Source: Leptospira fainei serovar Hurstbridge str. BUT 6 (GTDB taxonomy: Bacteria > Spirochaetota > Leptospiria > Leptospirales > Leptospiraceae). Taken from it: a DNA stretch of 64,000 nucleotides. The DNA lies in contig NZ_AKWZ02000010.1 in assembly GCF_000306235.2 (NCBI RefSeq), positions 744,001 through 808,000 of the forward strand, given 5' to 3'. Each line of letters starts with the position of its first letter. Position 1 is the first letter of the stretch. This document shows, piece by piece, positions 8,923 to 18,452 of this stretch. A program made the translations under genes and the position numbers. Below the pieces are notes generated by a model, which saw only the letters and a program-made list of their open reading frames with translations, had not been told where the DNA came from and searched no databases.

Positions 8923-9499
8923 TTACGTCCGGCTACGCAATTTATTTGTAGCCTGCTGCTGCTCCTTCATCATCCGGTCCACAAGAAGATTAGCTTTTGC
9001 CAAATCGCGAGGAGACATTTCGCATGCTTCCGTGTATGTCAGAATTCCGTTCACGACAGGCCTCCAAATTGCGATCTCTTCGTCGAGTTCACGCCTTAGA
9101 CGAAACTCCTCGAGCCGATTGATTTGCGCCAGCCGCAGTACCGTTTTCTGGTCTAGATTCTGGCCAGGAAAATCCGGGCTCCAAGTCCCCTCTAAGAAAT
9201 CGTGGTAGGATGATTTCCCAAACCTCCTCCAGTTCCCGTATCCATTGTTTCAATTCGTTCCGTTGTAACAGGACGGGTCGACCGTCCGCATCTAGTGGAC
9301 CATCGATGGATAATTTCGGAGCTCCTTTATCAGGAAATACTACGTGATCGAAGCAATATTCCAAAACCACGGAAAGATCCATATTACCGTCCGTAATACG
9401 AAACATCTTGGATTTAAGTTTAATCCATTCCTTAGTTCCGGGATGCTGAAGAATGTATTCGTTTCCGTTGACTAAAACTCGTTCCTGATATGTAGACAT
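8923..9499 (-). CDS. Tail assembly chaperone with overlapping second frame (probable programmed frameshift)
   Basis: The first frame gives a 136-residue protein (9499-9089, MSTYQERVLVNGNEYILQHP...) that resembles the upstream half of tail assembly chaperones. A second frame, shifted by +1 (or -2) and without its own good start, stays open to a TAA at 8923-8925 and encodes a clearly protein-like helical tail: LRLAQINRLEEFRLRRELDE, then WRPVVNGILTYTEACEMSPR and DLAKANLLVDRMMKEQQQAT. The fused product would be about 191 residues. Such two-frame chaperones between tube and tape measure are almost universal in long-tailed phages. A TTTT run at 9169-9172 would let tRNA-Phe slip +1; the true site is not certain. 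Confidence 0.75.
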
Positions 9500-9513
9500 T
9501 ATATTTCCTTAAA

Positions 9514-9936
9514 TTAACTCGGTAGGTGCGACTTATTTAAATCCGCGCACATTAAAACCCATTCGACGCCCGTTTCTTCCAAACCGAATTCCTTATCCGG
9601 TTCGGTATTGATCCAGGCTTGACTCGCGACCGCCATGAACTTTCCGTCAGAGTTATTTTTAACAAGCACGGGAAATGCCGACGGTTGGTATTTAATCAGA
9701 TCCAAGAACGCATTGTCCGGGGAGGTCCCTTTCAGCGTGAAAGTTATCGAGCCGGTGGTATTGTTATTCTTTGTCCGAGAAACTTCGCCTTTCGCACCTA
9801 CATGCGTCTTATAATTTTCGCTGTCTGTCCGCTTTATCGAGATAAAGGTTCCGTCAAAAAAACCGGAAACCAATCTTCCGGAAATCGAAAGCGTTACTTG
9901 GCTCGGATCATAAGTACCTAAGAATTTATCTGCCAT
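9514..9936 (-). CDS. Tail tube protein (DUF3277-like)
   Basis: This 140-residue protein follows the sheath and has the size and pattern of myovirus tube proteins of the DUF3277 kind. Visible are the opening strands LGTYDPSQVTLSISGRLVSG, the conserved FDGTFISIKRTDSENYKTHV (charged tube hairpin) and GAKGEVSRTKNNNTTGSITF, followed by the helix NAFLDLIKYQPS. Hexamers would stack to make the inner tube. It lies 11 bases from the sheath gene, with an AAGGAG-like site before the ATG. Confidence 0.83.
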   Translation of the reverse strand: MADKFLGTYDPSQVTLSISGRLVSGFFDGTFISIKRTDSENYKTHVGAKGEVSRTKNNNTTGSITFTLKGTSPDNAFLDLIKYQPSAFPVLVKNNSDGKFMAVASQAWINTEPDKEFGLEETGVEWVLMCADLNKSHLPS

Positions 9937-9947
9937 TTTCTATCTCC

Positions 9948-10976
9948 TTAAACAGTGATGAGCCCGTTCACGTTGACTTTATGAATCGCGCCCGCCAAAT
10001 AATAAACGAACTTGATGCCAGAAAGCTGCCGATTCGCTCTATCGTTCACGGAAAGCTGAGAACGAGTCGGAACAAAGACCTGGTTCATATAAACTTTGTC
10101 ATCCGAGAGTTTCAAATCATCGGGAGATACCGCTTTAGCGATAATTCCGGCGTCCCCGGCTCTTTTTAAAACATCGCGGACGACGCCTTCTACTTGCGCA
10201 ATTCCGCTATCGTCCAAGGAAACTTTATCATTATTTAAAAAGAGAGAAAGCAAACCGGTATTCAACTGATCTTCCACCCAATCTTGCCCCACAATAACGT
10301 CGATAAACTCTCCGGAAGTCGCGATTCCTTCGTTCACGTAAATTGCGCCCGATAATGCTTGAAGGGCTTGCCCTTTGCTAGTACGAATCGTAGTTAAATC
10401 GGTCTTTGAAAAGGTCGATGCGTTCTGACCGTTCAATCTCTTCCACTTAAATGTGGTCGATCCCGGTTGCTTGGGAATATTCTGCCCGACCCAAGCGCAT
10501 TCCGGATAATCTTCCGGATGATTATCGTGAATCAAATAGGACTCGCGATCCACATTTCTTGAACTTAAAGCGGTCAGATCCGACGAACAACCAAAGAAGA
10601 ATTTCTTATTCGCATTTGCCCAAGTTCCAGCCGCATTAAGGTCGGCCTTTGCCCTGGATGTTATACAAACTGCATAGAAATTATCGTCAAGATCGCGAAG
10701 CGCATCCAAGGTTGTCGCAATCGGATCGTGCGAAACGACAACCATGATGTCGACAGGGCTTGGCGATTGAGCCAACATAGCGGCCGCCATTTTATAAACG
10801 TCGTCCGACGAGGTAAAACCTGCGGCGGTTAAATCGGTTAATTCCGAGATAATAACTTTCTTTAATGCGGTCGCCGTCGTATCGGCCGCTCTTAAAATCA
10901 GAGGCCGGAAAGATTTTTGAGCTAAACCCTGCGTTCCTCTCGTGATATCGATCACGATATCATTGATAAATGCCAT
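9948..10976 (-). CDS. Contractile tail sheath protein (DUF3383-like)
   Basis: This 342-residue protein carries the sheath fold of the DUF3383 kind. It opens with a strand and RGTQGLAQKSFRPLILRAAD, continues with a Rossmann-like middle (VDIMVVVSHD, LRDLDDNFYAVCITSRAKAD) and TIRTSKGQALQALSGAIYVN, and has a C-terminal domain with VGQDWVEDQLNTGLLSLFLN and QVEGVVRDVLKRAGDAGIIA that is typical of sheath subunits. It is the key evidence that this tail contracts. It lies immediately after the neck protein and before the tube. Confidence 0.85.
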   Translation of the reverse strand: MAFINDIVIDITRGTQGLAQKSFRPLILRAADTTATALKKVIISELTDLTAAGFTSSDDVYKMAAAMLAQSPSPVDIMVVVSHDPIATTLDALRDLDDNFYAVCITSRAKADLNAAGTWANANKKFFFGCSSDLTALSSRNVDRESYLIHDNHPEDYPECAWVGQNIPKQPGSTTFKWKRLNGQNASTFSKTDLTTIRTSKGQALQALSGAIYVNEGIATSGEFIDVIVGQDWVEDQLNTGLLSLFLNNDKVSLDDSGIAQVEGVVRDVLKRAGDAGIIAKAVSPDDLKLSDDKVYMNQVFVPTRSQLSVNDRANRQLSGIKFVYYLAGAIHKVNVNGLITV

Positions 10977-10979
10977 TTT

Positions 10980-11543
10980 CTACACCCCTATCGTCGTTGT
11001 TTGATTATGATTTCCGAATTGTTCTTGAATTTGAATTTTTGAAATCCCTTCCACTTCACTTGTCGATTGATTCACATAATCGAATCGAAGATCGAAACCT
11101 ACTTGATAAGTCCAAGCTGCTTGGCCCTGACCTTGACCTTGCTGACCCTGGCTCTGAACAAAACTGAAATCTTGTATCACAGGATTCGTTAATCGAGGCA
11201 CGATCCCTTGTGCCTTACAAAAATCACGGTTATCATCTACGGAAAACCAACTGATGATTTTACCGGCGGATTGCCATGCTACATCCACACTGCTATTGGA
11301 AAAAAAATTAAGAGAAATCGTATCTCGGTAACGTTCGAATTTAGTAGTAATGACCGTAGTTGGATCGCCGACTTTCGCAGCGCGAGTTTCGACATTCTGA
11401 TAGCTTGATTCATATACGCTAGAGGTGACTCGATATGTGCCGTACGGAAACTTAAGCCCTGTTTGATCAAATTGGGCGAGGGTCACCGACGTGCTTAATT
11501 GTATCTTATTGAAAATCGTATGCAAAACTGCTAAAGGAATCAA
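10980..11543 (-). CDS. Phage neck terminator-like protein (LIC_12616-type)
   Basis: This 187-residue protein is the first gene of the tail unit. It matches the general pattern of tail terminator/neck proteins that cap the tube at the head-proximal end: an N-terminal helix (AVLHTIFNKIQL), the strand pair GLKFPYGTYRVTSSVYESSY, and RYRDTISLNFFSNSSVDVAW followed by a helix. A Gln/Gly-rich linker (about residues 132-142, QGQQGQGQGQ) and a closing beta hairpin follow. I recall this family as LIC_12616-like in Leptospira, but that name is from memory. The gene faces gcvT across about 645 non-coding bases. Confidence 0.7.
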   Translation of the reverse strand: MIPLAVLHTIFNKIQLSTSVTLAQFDQTGLKFPYGTYRVTSSVYESSYQNVETRAAKVGDPTTVITTKFERYRDTISLNFFSNSSVDVAWQSAGKIISWFSVDDNRDFCKAQGIVPRLTNPVIQDFSFVQSQGQQGQGQGQAAWTYQVGFDLRFDYVNQSTSEVEGISKIQIQEQFGNHNQTTTIGV

Positions 11544-12188
11544 AATTACCGAACCTTGAACACCTAATCAATAACAGATGGCCTGCGAAAAAGTAATAGT
11601 GCGGCGCAGGATATCCCACAAACGATCACCTTATTCGTCTAAAATAAGGCAAAAATAGAACAGCCATGTGGTTCAAAGAAATTACAGACTATTCAATTCA
11701 TTTTAAAGACTTCAAGGAAAATTTTTCACATATATTCTTTTTGTCTTATTTTTCGTGCACAAAAAACGCAATAGCCCATTTTTTGAGCCAGATTCACTAA
11801 GAATTATATTATAAAAAATCTGAAGCATGGCCACAGTTTAAAGCTGCTATTGCAGACAGGAAATTCTTTGCCAAAAGGACTTTATTCAAAATTAAAATCT
11901 CTTCCTCCCTTTATGAAAACCCGCAAACTCTTGGATCGTAAATACCATTTGCTTTTCTGAATTAACGTAGAATAACGCAACCCTCGTTATATTAAATATA
12001 ATGAATATACTTTCATCCCTATCGGCCTCTATTTATCTCCATCCTCATCCGCCCAAATTTCGTCAGTATGCCCTCGGCAAATAAAAGTCCGATTTAGAAA
12101 TCAAAACCGTAGATCATGAGACAGAAAATACCCTTCAAAATTGGTTTTTCCCGAACAGACCAGGGTGAAATGATGGCTGCATACGCTT
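11544..12188. other. Non-coding divergent region between tail operon and gcvT
   Basis: About 645 bases with no convincing gene. It must hold the promoters of both the tail operon (minus) and the gcv operon (plus). Two short inverted repeats sit close to the tail operon: CCTGCG at 11582-11587 with CGCAGG at 11605-11610, and CCTTATT at 11629-11635 with AATAAGG at 11643-11649. They might be operator or transcript-end structures, but both are short. I looked for a glycine riboswitch before gcvT and saw none. No integrase, repressor or lysis gene lies here. Confidence 0.55.
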
Positions 12189-13304
12189 ATGTCCCAATGG
12201 AAAATGACCCCCTTACATGAGGAGCACCGAGCATTAGGTGCCAAAATGATTCCCTTCGGCGGCTGGGATATGCCGGTCCAGTATTCAGGAATTATTGCCG
12301 AGCATAACGCCACTCGAGAAGCGGCCGGACTTTTTGACGTCTCGCACATGGGAGAAATCTTTGTAGAAGGAGAACCGTCCGAAGTTCTTCAGTATTTGGA
12401 ATCCCTTACTTGTAATTCCGTCGCTCAGATGCAAAGCGGTCAGGTCCAATATAATGCAATATTAAACGACCACGGCGGATTAGTAGACGATATTACTCTC
12501 TATAAATTCGATGATCGTAAATATATGATATGTGCCAATGCATCTAACGTGGACGCGGTCTATGAGTATATCCTTTCGAAACTCCCAAAATCCGGAATTA
12601 AGATAGATAACCAAAGTTCACAATGGCATCAAATCGCAATACAAGGCCCGAAAGCGGACTCGATACTTTCTTCGTATTTGAAAGCCGACCTTTCGGGGAT
12701 AGGTTACTATAAGTTTATTTTATTTCCGTTTGAAGGAGAAGAATTGATTCTTTCCCGTACCGGTTACACAGGCGAAGACGGATTCGAAATTTACAGCTCC
12801 ATCCCAATCGGCATTAAGCTATGGAAGGATCTGCTCGAACACGGTAAATCGTTCGGGCTTCTTCCTGCCGGTTTGGGAGCGAGAGATACTCTTCGAATCG
12901 AGGCAAAATATCCTTTGTACGGCCACGAATTAAACGAAACTCGTACTCCGGTTCAATCCGGAATCGGTTGGATCGTTAAAGAGAAGGAAATAAAATTTCC
13001 TCAATACGATCGCATTACCGGCGAAAAAAAGAACGGAACCGACCGGAAAGTCACCGCATTTGAATTGCAGGAAGCCGGCGTCCCTCGAGAAAATATGAAA
13101 GTCCTAGATGAAAAAGGGATCGAAATTGGCATCACCACCTCGGGAACTTTTTCTCCCTCCTTAAAAAAAGGACTGGGATTAGCTTGGATCGACGCGAATA
13201 AGATAAAACACGGCCAAAAAATCCGCATTGAAATCCGCGGACAGGCAAAAGAAGCAATTGTATACACGCAACCTTTCATCCCGGGAAGCATACGAAAAAA
13301 CTAA
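12189..13304 (+). CDS. gcvT: Aminomethyltransferase (glycine cleavage T protein)
   Basis: This 371-residue T protein releases ammonia from the aminomethyl-lipoyl arm of GcvH and passes the one-carbon unit to tetrahydrofolate. Landmarks are the N-terminal [18 protein letters not shown] and [12 protein letters not shown], the folate-site region [15 protein letters not shown], and [20 protein letters not shown], all canonical. The C-terminal barrel ends with [13 protein letters not shown] and a closing strand. The ATG has no strong Shine-Dalgarno; the next in-frame codon upstream that could start is blocked by a TGA at 12171. It heads the gcvT-H-P operon, 15 bases before gcvH. Confidence 0.96.
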   Translation: MSQWKMTPLHEEHRALGAKMIPFGGWDMPVQYSGIIAEHNATREAAGLFDVSHMGEIFVEGEPSEVLQYLESLTCNSVAQMQSGQVQYNAILNDHGGLVDDITLYKFDDRKYMICANASNVDAVYEYILSKLPKSGIKIDNQSSQWHQIAIQGPKADSILSSYLKADLSGIGYYKFILFPFEGEELILSRTGYTGEDGFEIYSSIPIGIKLWKDLLEHGKSFGLLPAGLGARDTLRIEAKYPLYGHELNETRTPVQSGIGWIVKEKEIKFPQYDRITGEKKNGTDRKVTAFELQEAGVPRENMKVLDEKGIEIGITTSGTFSPSLKKGLGLAWIDANKIKHGQKIRIEIRGQAKEAIVYTQPFIPGSIRKN

Positions 13305-13319
13305 TTAAAGGAAAGTTCA

Positions 13320-13712
13320 ATGGCAGCAACCAACCCACCACCAGGATACCGATTTACGGAAAAACACGAATGGGTCAAGGTAGAAGGCGAAACAGCTCTG
13401 ATTGGAATTACTGATTATGCCCAAGCAGCATTAGGAGATATCGTTTACGTAGATTTGCCAAAAGTCGGCAAATCCGTTAAGCAGTTTGATAGTTTCGGTA
13501 CCATCGAATCGGTTAAAGCTGCGGAAGATCTTTATTCTCCGATCACGGGAGAAGTCAGCGAGATAAATTCAACACTCGGGAACAACCCTGCAGCAGTAAA
13601 TTCGAACCCCTTCGGGGCTTGGATGATTCGGGTAAAAGGAATTAGTATCAGCGAAGTCGAAAAACTTTTAGATCCCGAAGCTTATAGAGAATTCGTCAGT
13701 AAACTGGATTAG
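13320..13712 (+). CDS. gcvH: Glycine cleavage system H protein
   Basis: This 130-residue lipoyl carrier shuttles the aminomethyl group between GcvP, GcvT and the L protein. The lipoylated lysine is Lys66 in the context [12 protein letters not shown], and the surrounding [12 protein letters not shown] and [13 protein letters not shown] strands are typical. An AAAGGA site precedes the ATG. It is second in the operon, eight bases before gcvP. Length matches the family. Confidence 0.97.
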   Translation: MAATNPPPGYRFTEKHEWVKVEGETALIGITDYAQAALGDIVYVDLPKVGKSVKQFDSFGTIESVKAAEDLYSPITGEVSEINSTLGNNPAAVNSNPFGAWMIRVKGISISEVEKLLDPEAYREFVSKLD

Positions 13713-13720
13713 GTAAGAAA

Positions 13721-16612
13721 ATGAACGCAGCTACCTCGAAACCGACCGGAAACACAAAATCGGAAAATCAGTTATCACCGTTGGATACTTTCCTACGGCG
13801 ACATGTCGGTCCGGACTTAGAGCAGACTAAGGATATGCTTTCCCTACTCGATTTACCGAGTTTGGATGAGTTGGTTGCGAAATCTGTTCCGGAAGGAATC
13901 CGTCTATTACAAAGTTTGAATTTACCGGAGCGTTCAACTGAAAGAAAAATCTTAGAGGACCTAAAGGAAATCGCATCCAAGAATAAGATATTTCGTTCTT
14001 ATATCGGAGCCGGATACCACGGAAGCGTCCTTCCTTACGTAATTCAAAGGAATATTCTAGAAAATCCGGGCTGGTATACCGCTTATACTCCGTATCAAGC
14101 GGAAATTTCCCAAGGACGTTTGGAAGCGCTATTAAACTTCCAAACAATGATCATGGATCTTACAGGCTTAGAAATTGCGAATGCCTCCCTGCTTGACGAA
14201 GCGACGGCCGCTGCAGAAGCCGTTTTTTTAGCGTTCGCTGTCAAGAAACAGGAAACTGCAAAACTTCTGTTCGTTTCCGAACTCTGCCATCCGCAAACGA
14301 TTGATGTGATTCGTACCCGTGCATTCCCACTCGGAATCGAAGTGAACGTCGGCGATCATAATACCGCCGAACTTAACGAGGATTATTTTGCGGTCGTAGT
14401 TCAATATCCGGGAACGGATGGAAGCATTCACAATTACGAACGATTTTTTGAGCTGGCGCATAATGTAGGAGCTCTTACAATCTGTGCCGCCGACCTGATG
14501 TCTTTGACCGTTCTTAAACCGCCTGGCGAATTCGGAGCGGATGTAGCGGTCGGAACGAATCAAAGATTCGGTTTGCCGTTCGGATTCGGTGGCCCGCATG
14601 CCGGATATTTTGCGACTAAGGACGAATTTAAAAGAAATATGCCCGGCCGTTTGATAGGCGTCTCGAAAGACAGTCAAGGAAAACCGGGATTGCGGTTATC
14701 TCTACAAACAAGAGAGCAACATATTCGCCGAGATAAAGCCACTTCGAATATATGCACGGCGCAAGTATTATTAGCGGTCCTTTCATCGATGTATGCGATT
14801 TATCACGGCCCGAACGGTCTAAAAGAAATCGCATTAAGGATTCATAAACTAACGGAAACCTTGGCCAAGAATCTGATTAAATTGGGCATCGAGATAGAAA
14901 ACAAATCTTACTTTGATACGATTACGATCAACCTCGGATCGAAGGCCGCAGCAGTTCTAAAAAGCGCCCGCGATAAAGGCATTAATCTTCGAGATTTTCA
15001 AAACGGGAAAATCGCGATCGCTCTAGATGAAACTGTTGAAATTAAGGATTTAGAGGACTTGTTATCGGTCTTTGGCGGATCTTCACTGGATCTTTCTCTG
15101 ATCGAGGAATCCATTCCAAGCGAATTCCGAAGAGCTTCGGAGTATTTAACGCATCCTGTTTTCCATTCATACCACACTGAAACTAAGATGTTGCGCTACA
15201 TTCGCAAATTAGAATCGAGAGATCTGTCGTTGACCACTTCGATGATTCCACTCGGATCCTGTACGATGAAATTGAATGCTACCGTCGAGATGCTTCCGGT
15301 CACCTGGCCCGAGTTTTCTTCCTTGCACCCGTTTGCTCCGGCAGAACAAACGGAAGGATATAAAACGATCTTCCGCCAGCTCGAAGCCTGGCTTTCTCAG
15401 GTCACAGGATTTCCCGGAATTTCCTTACAACCGAATGCAGGTTCTCAAGGCGAATATGCAGGTCTTTTAGCAATCCGAAATTATCATTTATCGAAAGGAG
15501 ATGCAGATAGAAATATTTGCTTAATTCCGATTTCCGCCCATGGAACCAACCCGGCCTCGGCCGCAATGGCCGGATTTAAAGTGGTCGTCGTGGCTTGTGA
15601 CGCCGACGGAAACGTGGACGTGGCCGACTTAAAGGAAAAGGCAAGGGAACACTCGAATGATTTAGCCGCCTTAATGATTACCTATCCTTCTACTCATGGC
15701 GTGTATGAGGAATCCATTAAGGAAATCTGTTCTATCATTCATGAATACGGCGGCCTAGTGTATATGGACGGCGCGAATATGAACGCGCAGGTCGGAATCA
15801 CAAGGCCGGCCGATATCGGAGCCGATGTTTGCCATTTGAATCTCCACAAAACGTTCTGCATTCCGCATGGCGGCGGAGGTCCGGGAGTAGGTCCGATCGG
15901 TGTGGCTAAACACTTAATTCCTTTCTTACCCGGACATCCACTCATCGATAACGGAACAGGAAATATGCATGGTGCAGTTTCTGCCGCTCCGTGGGGAAGC
16001 GCGAGTATCGTACTGATTTCATGGGTATACATCGCCCTATTAGGCAGTAAGGGACTAGAGCATGCTACGAAAGTCGCAATTTTAAACGCTAACTATATAG
16101 CAAAGCGCCTAGAAAATTATTACCCGGTATTGTACAAGGGGAAGCAGGGCTTCGTTGCCCACGAATGTATCTTGGATGTTCGTCCGTTTAAGAAGACATC
16201 GGGAATCGAAGTTGAGGACGTTGCCAAGCGATTGATGGACTATGGATTTCATGCTCCGACAATGTCTTTTCCGGTTCCGGGTACGTTGATGATCGAGCCG
16301 ACGGAATCCGAATCGCAGGAAGAATTGGATCGCTTCTGCGAAGCGATGATTCTGATTCACGACGAAATCAAAGAAATTGCGGACGGAAAGGCCGACCCGA
16401 AAGATAATCCTCTCAAAAACGCTCCTCATACTGCTGCGATGGTCATATCAGATTCTTGGAAGCACGCGTACACTCGTGAAAAAGCGGCATATCCCGCAAG
16501 CTGGACGAAAGAACATAAGTTCTGGCCTTACGTGGGTAGAATTGATAACGTTTATGGAGACCGCAATCTAGTTTGCTCTTGTCTTCCGATCGAAGACTAT
16601 CTAGAAAACTAA
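13721..16612 (+). CDS. gcvP: Glycine dehydrogenase (decarboxylating), P protein
   Basis: This 963-residue single-chain P protein decarboxylates glycine with pyridoxal phosphate and loads the rest on GcvH. It has the N-terminal half ([20 protein letters not shown], then [20 protein letters not shown]) and the C-terminal half with the PLP lysine, Lys710, in [31 protein letters not shown] is also canonical. A fused chain of this length is the usual form in Gram-negative bacteria, as opposed to the split GcvPA/GcvPB form. A strong hairpin terminator follows at 16641. Confidence 0.97.
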   Translation: MNAATSKPTGNTKSENQLSPLDTFLRRHVGPDLEQTKDMLSLLDLPSLDELVAKSVPEGIRLLQSLNLPERSTERKILEDLKEIASKNKIFRSYIGAGYHGSVLPYVIQRNILENPGWYTAYTPYQAEISQGRLEALLNFQTMIMDLTGLEIANASLLDEATAAAEAVFLAFAVKKQETAKLLFVSELCHPQTIDVIRTRAFPLGIEVNVGDHNTAELNEDYFAVVVQYPGTDGSIHNYERFFELAHNVGALTICAADLMSLTVLKPPGEFGADVAVGTNQRFGLPFGFGGPHAGYFATKDEFKRNMPGRLIGVSKDSQGKPGLRLSLQTREQHIRRDKATSNICTAQVLLAVLSSMYAIYHGPNGLKEIALRIHKLTETLAKNLIKLGIEIENKSYFDTITINLGSKAAAVLKSARDKGINLRDFQNGKIAIALDETVEIKDLEDLLSVFGGSSLDLSLIEESIPSEFRRASEYLTHPVFHSYHTETKMLRYIRKLESRDLSLTTSMIPLGSCTMKLNATVEMLPVTWPEFSSLHPFAPAEQTEGYKTIFRQLEAWLSQVTGFPGISLQPNAGSQGEYAGLLAIRNYHLSKGDADRNICLIPISAHGTNPASAAMAGFKVVVVACDADGNVDVADLKEKAREHSNDLAALMITYPSTHGVYEESIKEICSIIHEYGGLVYMDGANMNAQVGITRPADIGADVCHLNLHKTFCIPHGGGGPGVGPIGVAKHLIPFLPGHPLIDNGTGNMHGAVSAAPWGSASIVLISWVYIALLGSKGLEHATKVAILNANYIAKRLENYYPVLYKGKQGFVAHECILDVRPFKKTSGIEVEDVAKRLMDYGFHAPTMSFPVPGTLMIEPTESESQEELDRFCEAMILIHDEIKEIADGKADPKDNPLKNAPHTAAMVISDSWKHAYTREKAAYPASWTKEHKFWPYVGRIDNVYGDRNLVCSCLPIEDYLEN

Positions 16613-16640
16613 CGAATCTCTTAACCGTCCATGAAAAAGA

Positions 16641-16670
16641 AAAGCCGGAAGAACTCTCTTCCGGCTTTTC
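16641..16670 (+). terminator. Intrinsic terminator of the gcv operon
   Basis: A perfect 12-base stem (AAAGCCGGAAGA, 16641-16652, with its complement 16657-16668) with a 4-base loop ends in TTTT. It lies 28 bases after the gcvP stop. The A-run on the other side means it can also end transcripts on the minus strand, but the minus gene at 16709 runs towards it, so it probably serves both. Confidence 0.9.
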
Positions 16671-16708
16671 GTATTTATATGGAATTTTTATAAAGGAGAA
16701 GAGGTAAA

Positions 16709-17185
16709 TTATTCGCCTTTTTTCTTCTTGGATTTCTTTGGCTTTTTATCGTCGTCTCCATCCTTATCTTTCTTGGATTTCTTAGACTTTTTGGATTCTT
16801 TGTCCCCGTCTTCATCCTTATCCTTTCTGGACTTCTTAACTTTTTTGGAATCTTTTTCCTCGTCCTCGTCGTCTTTCTCGTGTGATTTTTTAGACTCCGA
16901 TTTCTTTACCGCATCGCCTTCATCCTTTTTCTTTTTCGAATGATGATCGGAATGATTTCCTTCTCCCGCTTTACCCGGCTTTGCCCTACAATAAGCGTCC
17001 ACATTTGTGCCGCTCTGCTTCTGGTAACCGGAAACCCACGTACAATCTGAATCAGCTTCACACTGACCTTTTGATAGACCATGGCATTGAGACTCGGCTC
17101 GCACTGGGCCGAAAGCGAATAGTAACGATATAGATAGTGTCAGGCTAAGGAAAAATCTTAGCGCACGAATCGGCATATTTTTCAT
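16709..17185 (-). CDS. Exported Cys-motif protein with a long Lys/Asp/Glu/Ser tail
   Basis: This 158-residue protein has an N-terminal signal peptide (RFFLSLTLSISLLFAFGPVRA). A short globular segment has four regularly spaced cysteines (about residues 34-66: CHGLSKGQCEADSDCTWV and a later YCRAKPG). Residues about 75-158 are an almost pure Lys/Asp/Glu/Ser tail in imperfect repeats such as KKSKKDKDGDDDKKPKKSKK. The Cys segment resembles small disulphide-held modules in exported proteins. The function is unknown; the tail would be disordered and could bind ions or acidic and basic polymers. Confidence 0.7.
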   Translation of the reverse strand: MKNMPIRALRFFLSLTLSISLLFAFGPVRAESQCHGLSKGQCEADSDCTWVSGYQKQSGTNVDAYCRAKPGKAGEGNHSDHHSKKKKDEGDAVKKSESKKSHEKDDEDEEKDSKKVKKSRKDKDEDGDKESKKSKKSKKDKDGDDDKKPKKSKKKKGE

Positions 17186-17347
17186 TTAGATTGAGTCCTC
17201 CAGAAAATCTGTCGGCCCAGGATCAACTCATAGGAGGATTTTGCGATTAGGAAATTTATTTTAAGGGAAATATTTATTTTAAAAAGTTACGAATTAAAAA
17301 ACGGAGAAAATTCTACAACTCAAGCCGCAAAAGATAGTATCATTTAA

Positions 17348-17380
17348 AAAGGTGGGTCGGGAGGGGAATTCCCCCCGACC
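17348..17380 (-). terminator. Strong G/C hairpin with U-run on the minus strand
   Basis: GGTCGGG at 17355-17361 pairs with CCCGACC at 17374-17380, and inner GGG/CCC with AATT extend the stem with a bulge. Read on the minus strand it is followed by CACCTTTTT, giving a terminator-like end. No gene is seen upstream of it on that strand before the 5S terminator, so it either ends an unseen small RNA or catches read-through from the 5S gene. Confidence 0.5.
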
Positions 17381-17498
17381 AAACACAGTCAGGAATCAAC
17401 CGCCATAGTACGTCTTGAAAACCCGCTTTGATAGACATTGAATCCCATCTCTTTTCTAACACTTCCCTCGGGTTCCCTTTTAAGAAGCGGAACGAATT

Positions 17499-17520
17499 CT
17501 ACTTCCACTTTCGGAAGTAG
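17499..17520. repeat. Perfect 8-bp stem, 6-base loop
   Basis: CTACTTCC at 17499-17506 is the exact complement of GGAAGTAG at 17513-17520. No U-run follows on either strand, so it is more likely an RNA structure element or a protein site than a terminator. Confidence 0.4.
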
Positions 17521-17763
17521 TCAAGTCGACAAAGCAAAAAAGGAGAATAAAATTAGCTATTATCGAATGTACGTTCTAAAACAGAAATGAAAATAAGAGG
17601 AAAGGACGAAGTAAAATATTACAAAAATCTCGAATTCCAAGAACCGATTCGATAATAAACGAAATAAAAGATTTATATAAACGTATTTAAAGCTTAGGTT
17701 GGAGTATATTAAAAATGTAAAATGAACCGAGTACCCGAAACCGAAAAAAAGGGTGAGAAATAA

Positions 17764-17791
17764 AAAACCCGACCATTTTTAGTCGGGTTTT
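17764..17791 (-). terminator. Terminator of the 5S rRNA gene
   Basis: AAAACCCGAC at 17764-17773 is the exact complement of GTCGGGTTTT at 17782-17791, with an 8-base loop. On the minus strand the stem ends in a T-run, 23 bases past the 5S 3' end. Confidence 0.88.
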
Positions 17792-17814
17792 AATAAAATG
17801 AATAATTGCAAAAA

Positions 17815-17930
<116 letters not shown>

Positions 17931-17932
17931 AA

Positions 17933-17974
17933 TCTACGGTCAGTATTTAATTACGACCGGTTTTGTCGAATCAT
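17933..17974 (-). promoter_or_regulatory. Possible 5S rRNA promoter
   Basis: Upstream of the 5S gene on the minus strand a TCGACA (-35-like) is followed after 16 bases by AATACT (-10-like), placed a few bases before the mature 5' end. The match is four of six at each box, so this is a suggestion from position rather than a firm site. Confidence 0.35.
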
Positions 17975-18038
17975 TTTTGCAGAAAAGAATTAGAATTTTA
18001 ACGATCAGACCAGAAAATTGTTTTCTGCCCGCACGTCG

Positions 18039-18452
18039 ATGAGGCGAAACTTATCTATGCGATTCCTTCAAATTGTTTCGATAATTGCTGCGACGGTTTT
18101 GAGTATTTTATTCTTTAGCTGCCTTTCATCTCAACCGAAACCGGAACTTTCAAAAAAGCCGAAAATGTTTAGCGAAGAGCTTCTATCCTTCGCGAACGTT
18201 TACTGGACGCAAAAATGCTCGGCTTGTCACGGGACATCCGGGATACCACCGGAAGGCCTGCTGCCGATTCCCCGAAAGTTCGGGACATTCGGAATGAAAA
18301 TGGGATTTTTCTTTGGCGGGGACAAGATGAGAGCTGGAATTTTCAGGACCATACGCGACGGAAAAAACCGGAGCATGCCCTCTTTCGGCAAAGAATTGAG
18401 TGAAGAACAGCTATGGGCCTTAGTGAATAAGATCGAACGATTACCCGATTAA
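18039..18452 (+). CDS. Cytochrome-c-like lipoprotein
   Basis: This protein of about 137 residues starts with a hydrophobic signal segment (QIVSIIAATVLSILFFSC) ending in a loose spirochaetal lipobox (FFSC), so it is probably a lipoprotein facing the periplasm. One haem-c site, CSACH, follows at about residue 64, and a distal Met lies in MPSFGKELSEEQLWALV, as in class I cytochromes. It should carry electrons; the partner is not evident. The longer frame would start at a TTG at 18018; I chose the ATG at 18039, and an ATG at 18057 is also possible. Confidence 0.75.
   Translation: MRRNLSMRFLQIVSIIAATVLSILFFSCLSSQPKPELSKKPKMFSEELLSFANVYWTQKCSACHGTSGIPPEGLLPIPRKFGTFGMKMGFFFGGDKMRAGIFRTIRDGKNRSMPSFGKELSEEQLWALVNKIERLPD

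Larger units (their letters stand above)
17186..17814. other. Hairpin-rich non-coding stretch next to 5S rRNA
   Basis: About 630 bases without a believable gene. It contains the 5S terminator (17764-17791), a strong G/C hairpin (17355-17380) followed on the minus strand by TTTTT, and a perfect 8-base stem (17499-17520). The rest is A/T-rich. A small RNA on the minus strand ending at the G/C hairpin is possible, as is a relic of an rRNA-region rearrangement. Confidence 0.5.

Noticed and set aside
11544..12188. Glycine riboswitch before gcvT
   Set aside because: I looked for the paired aptamer cores and did not see them; the upstream sequence lacks the usual conserved purine-rich blocks.
16728..16943. 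Plus-strand Phe/Leu/Ser-rich frame
   Set aside because: Complement of the Lys/Asp repeat tail; low-complexity shadow.
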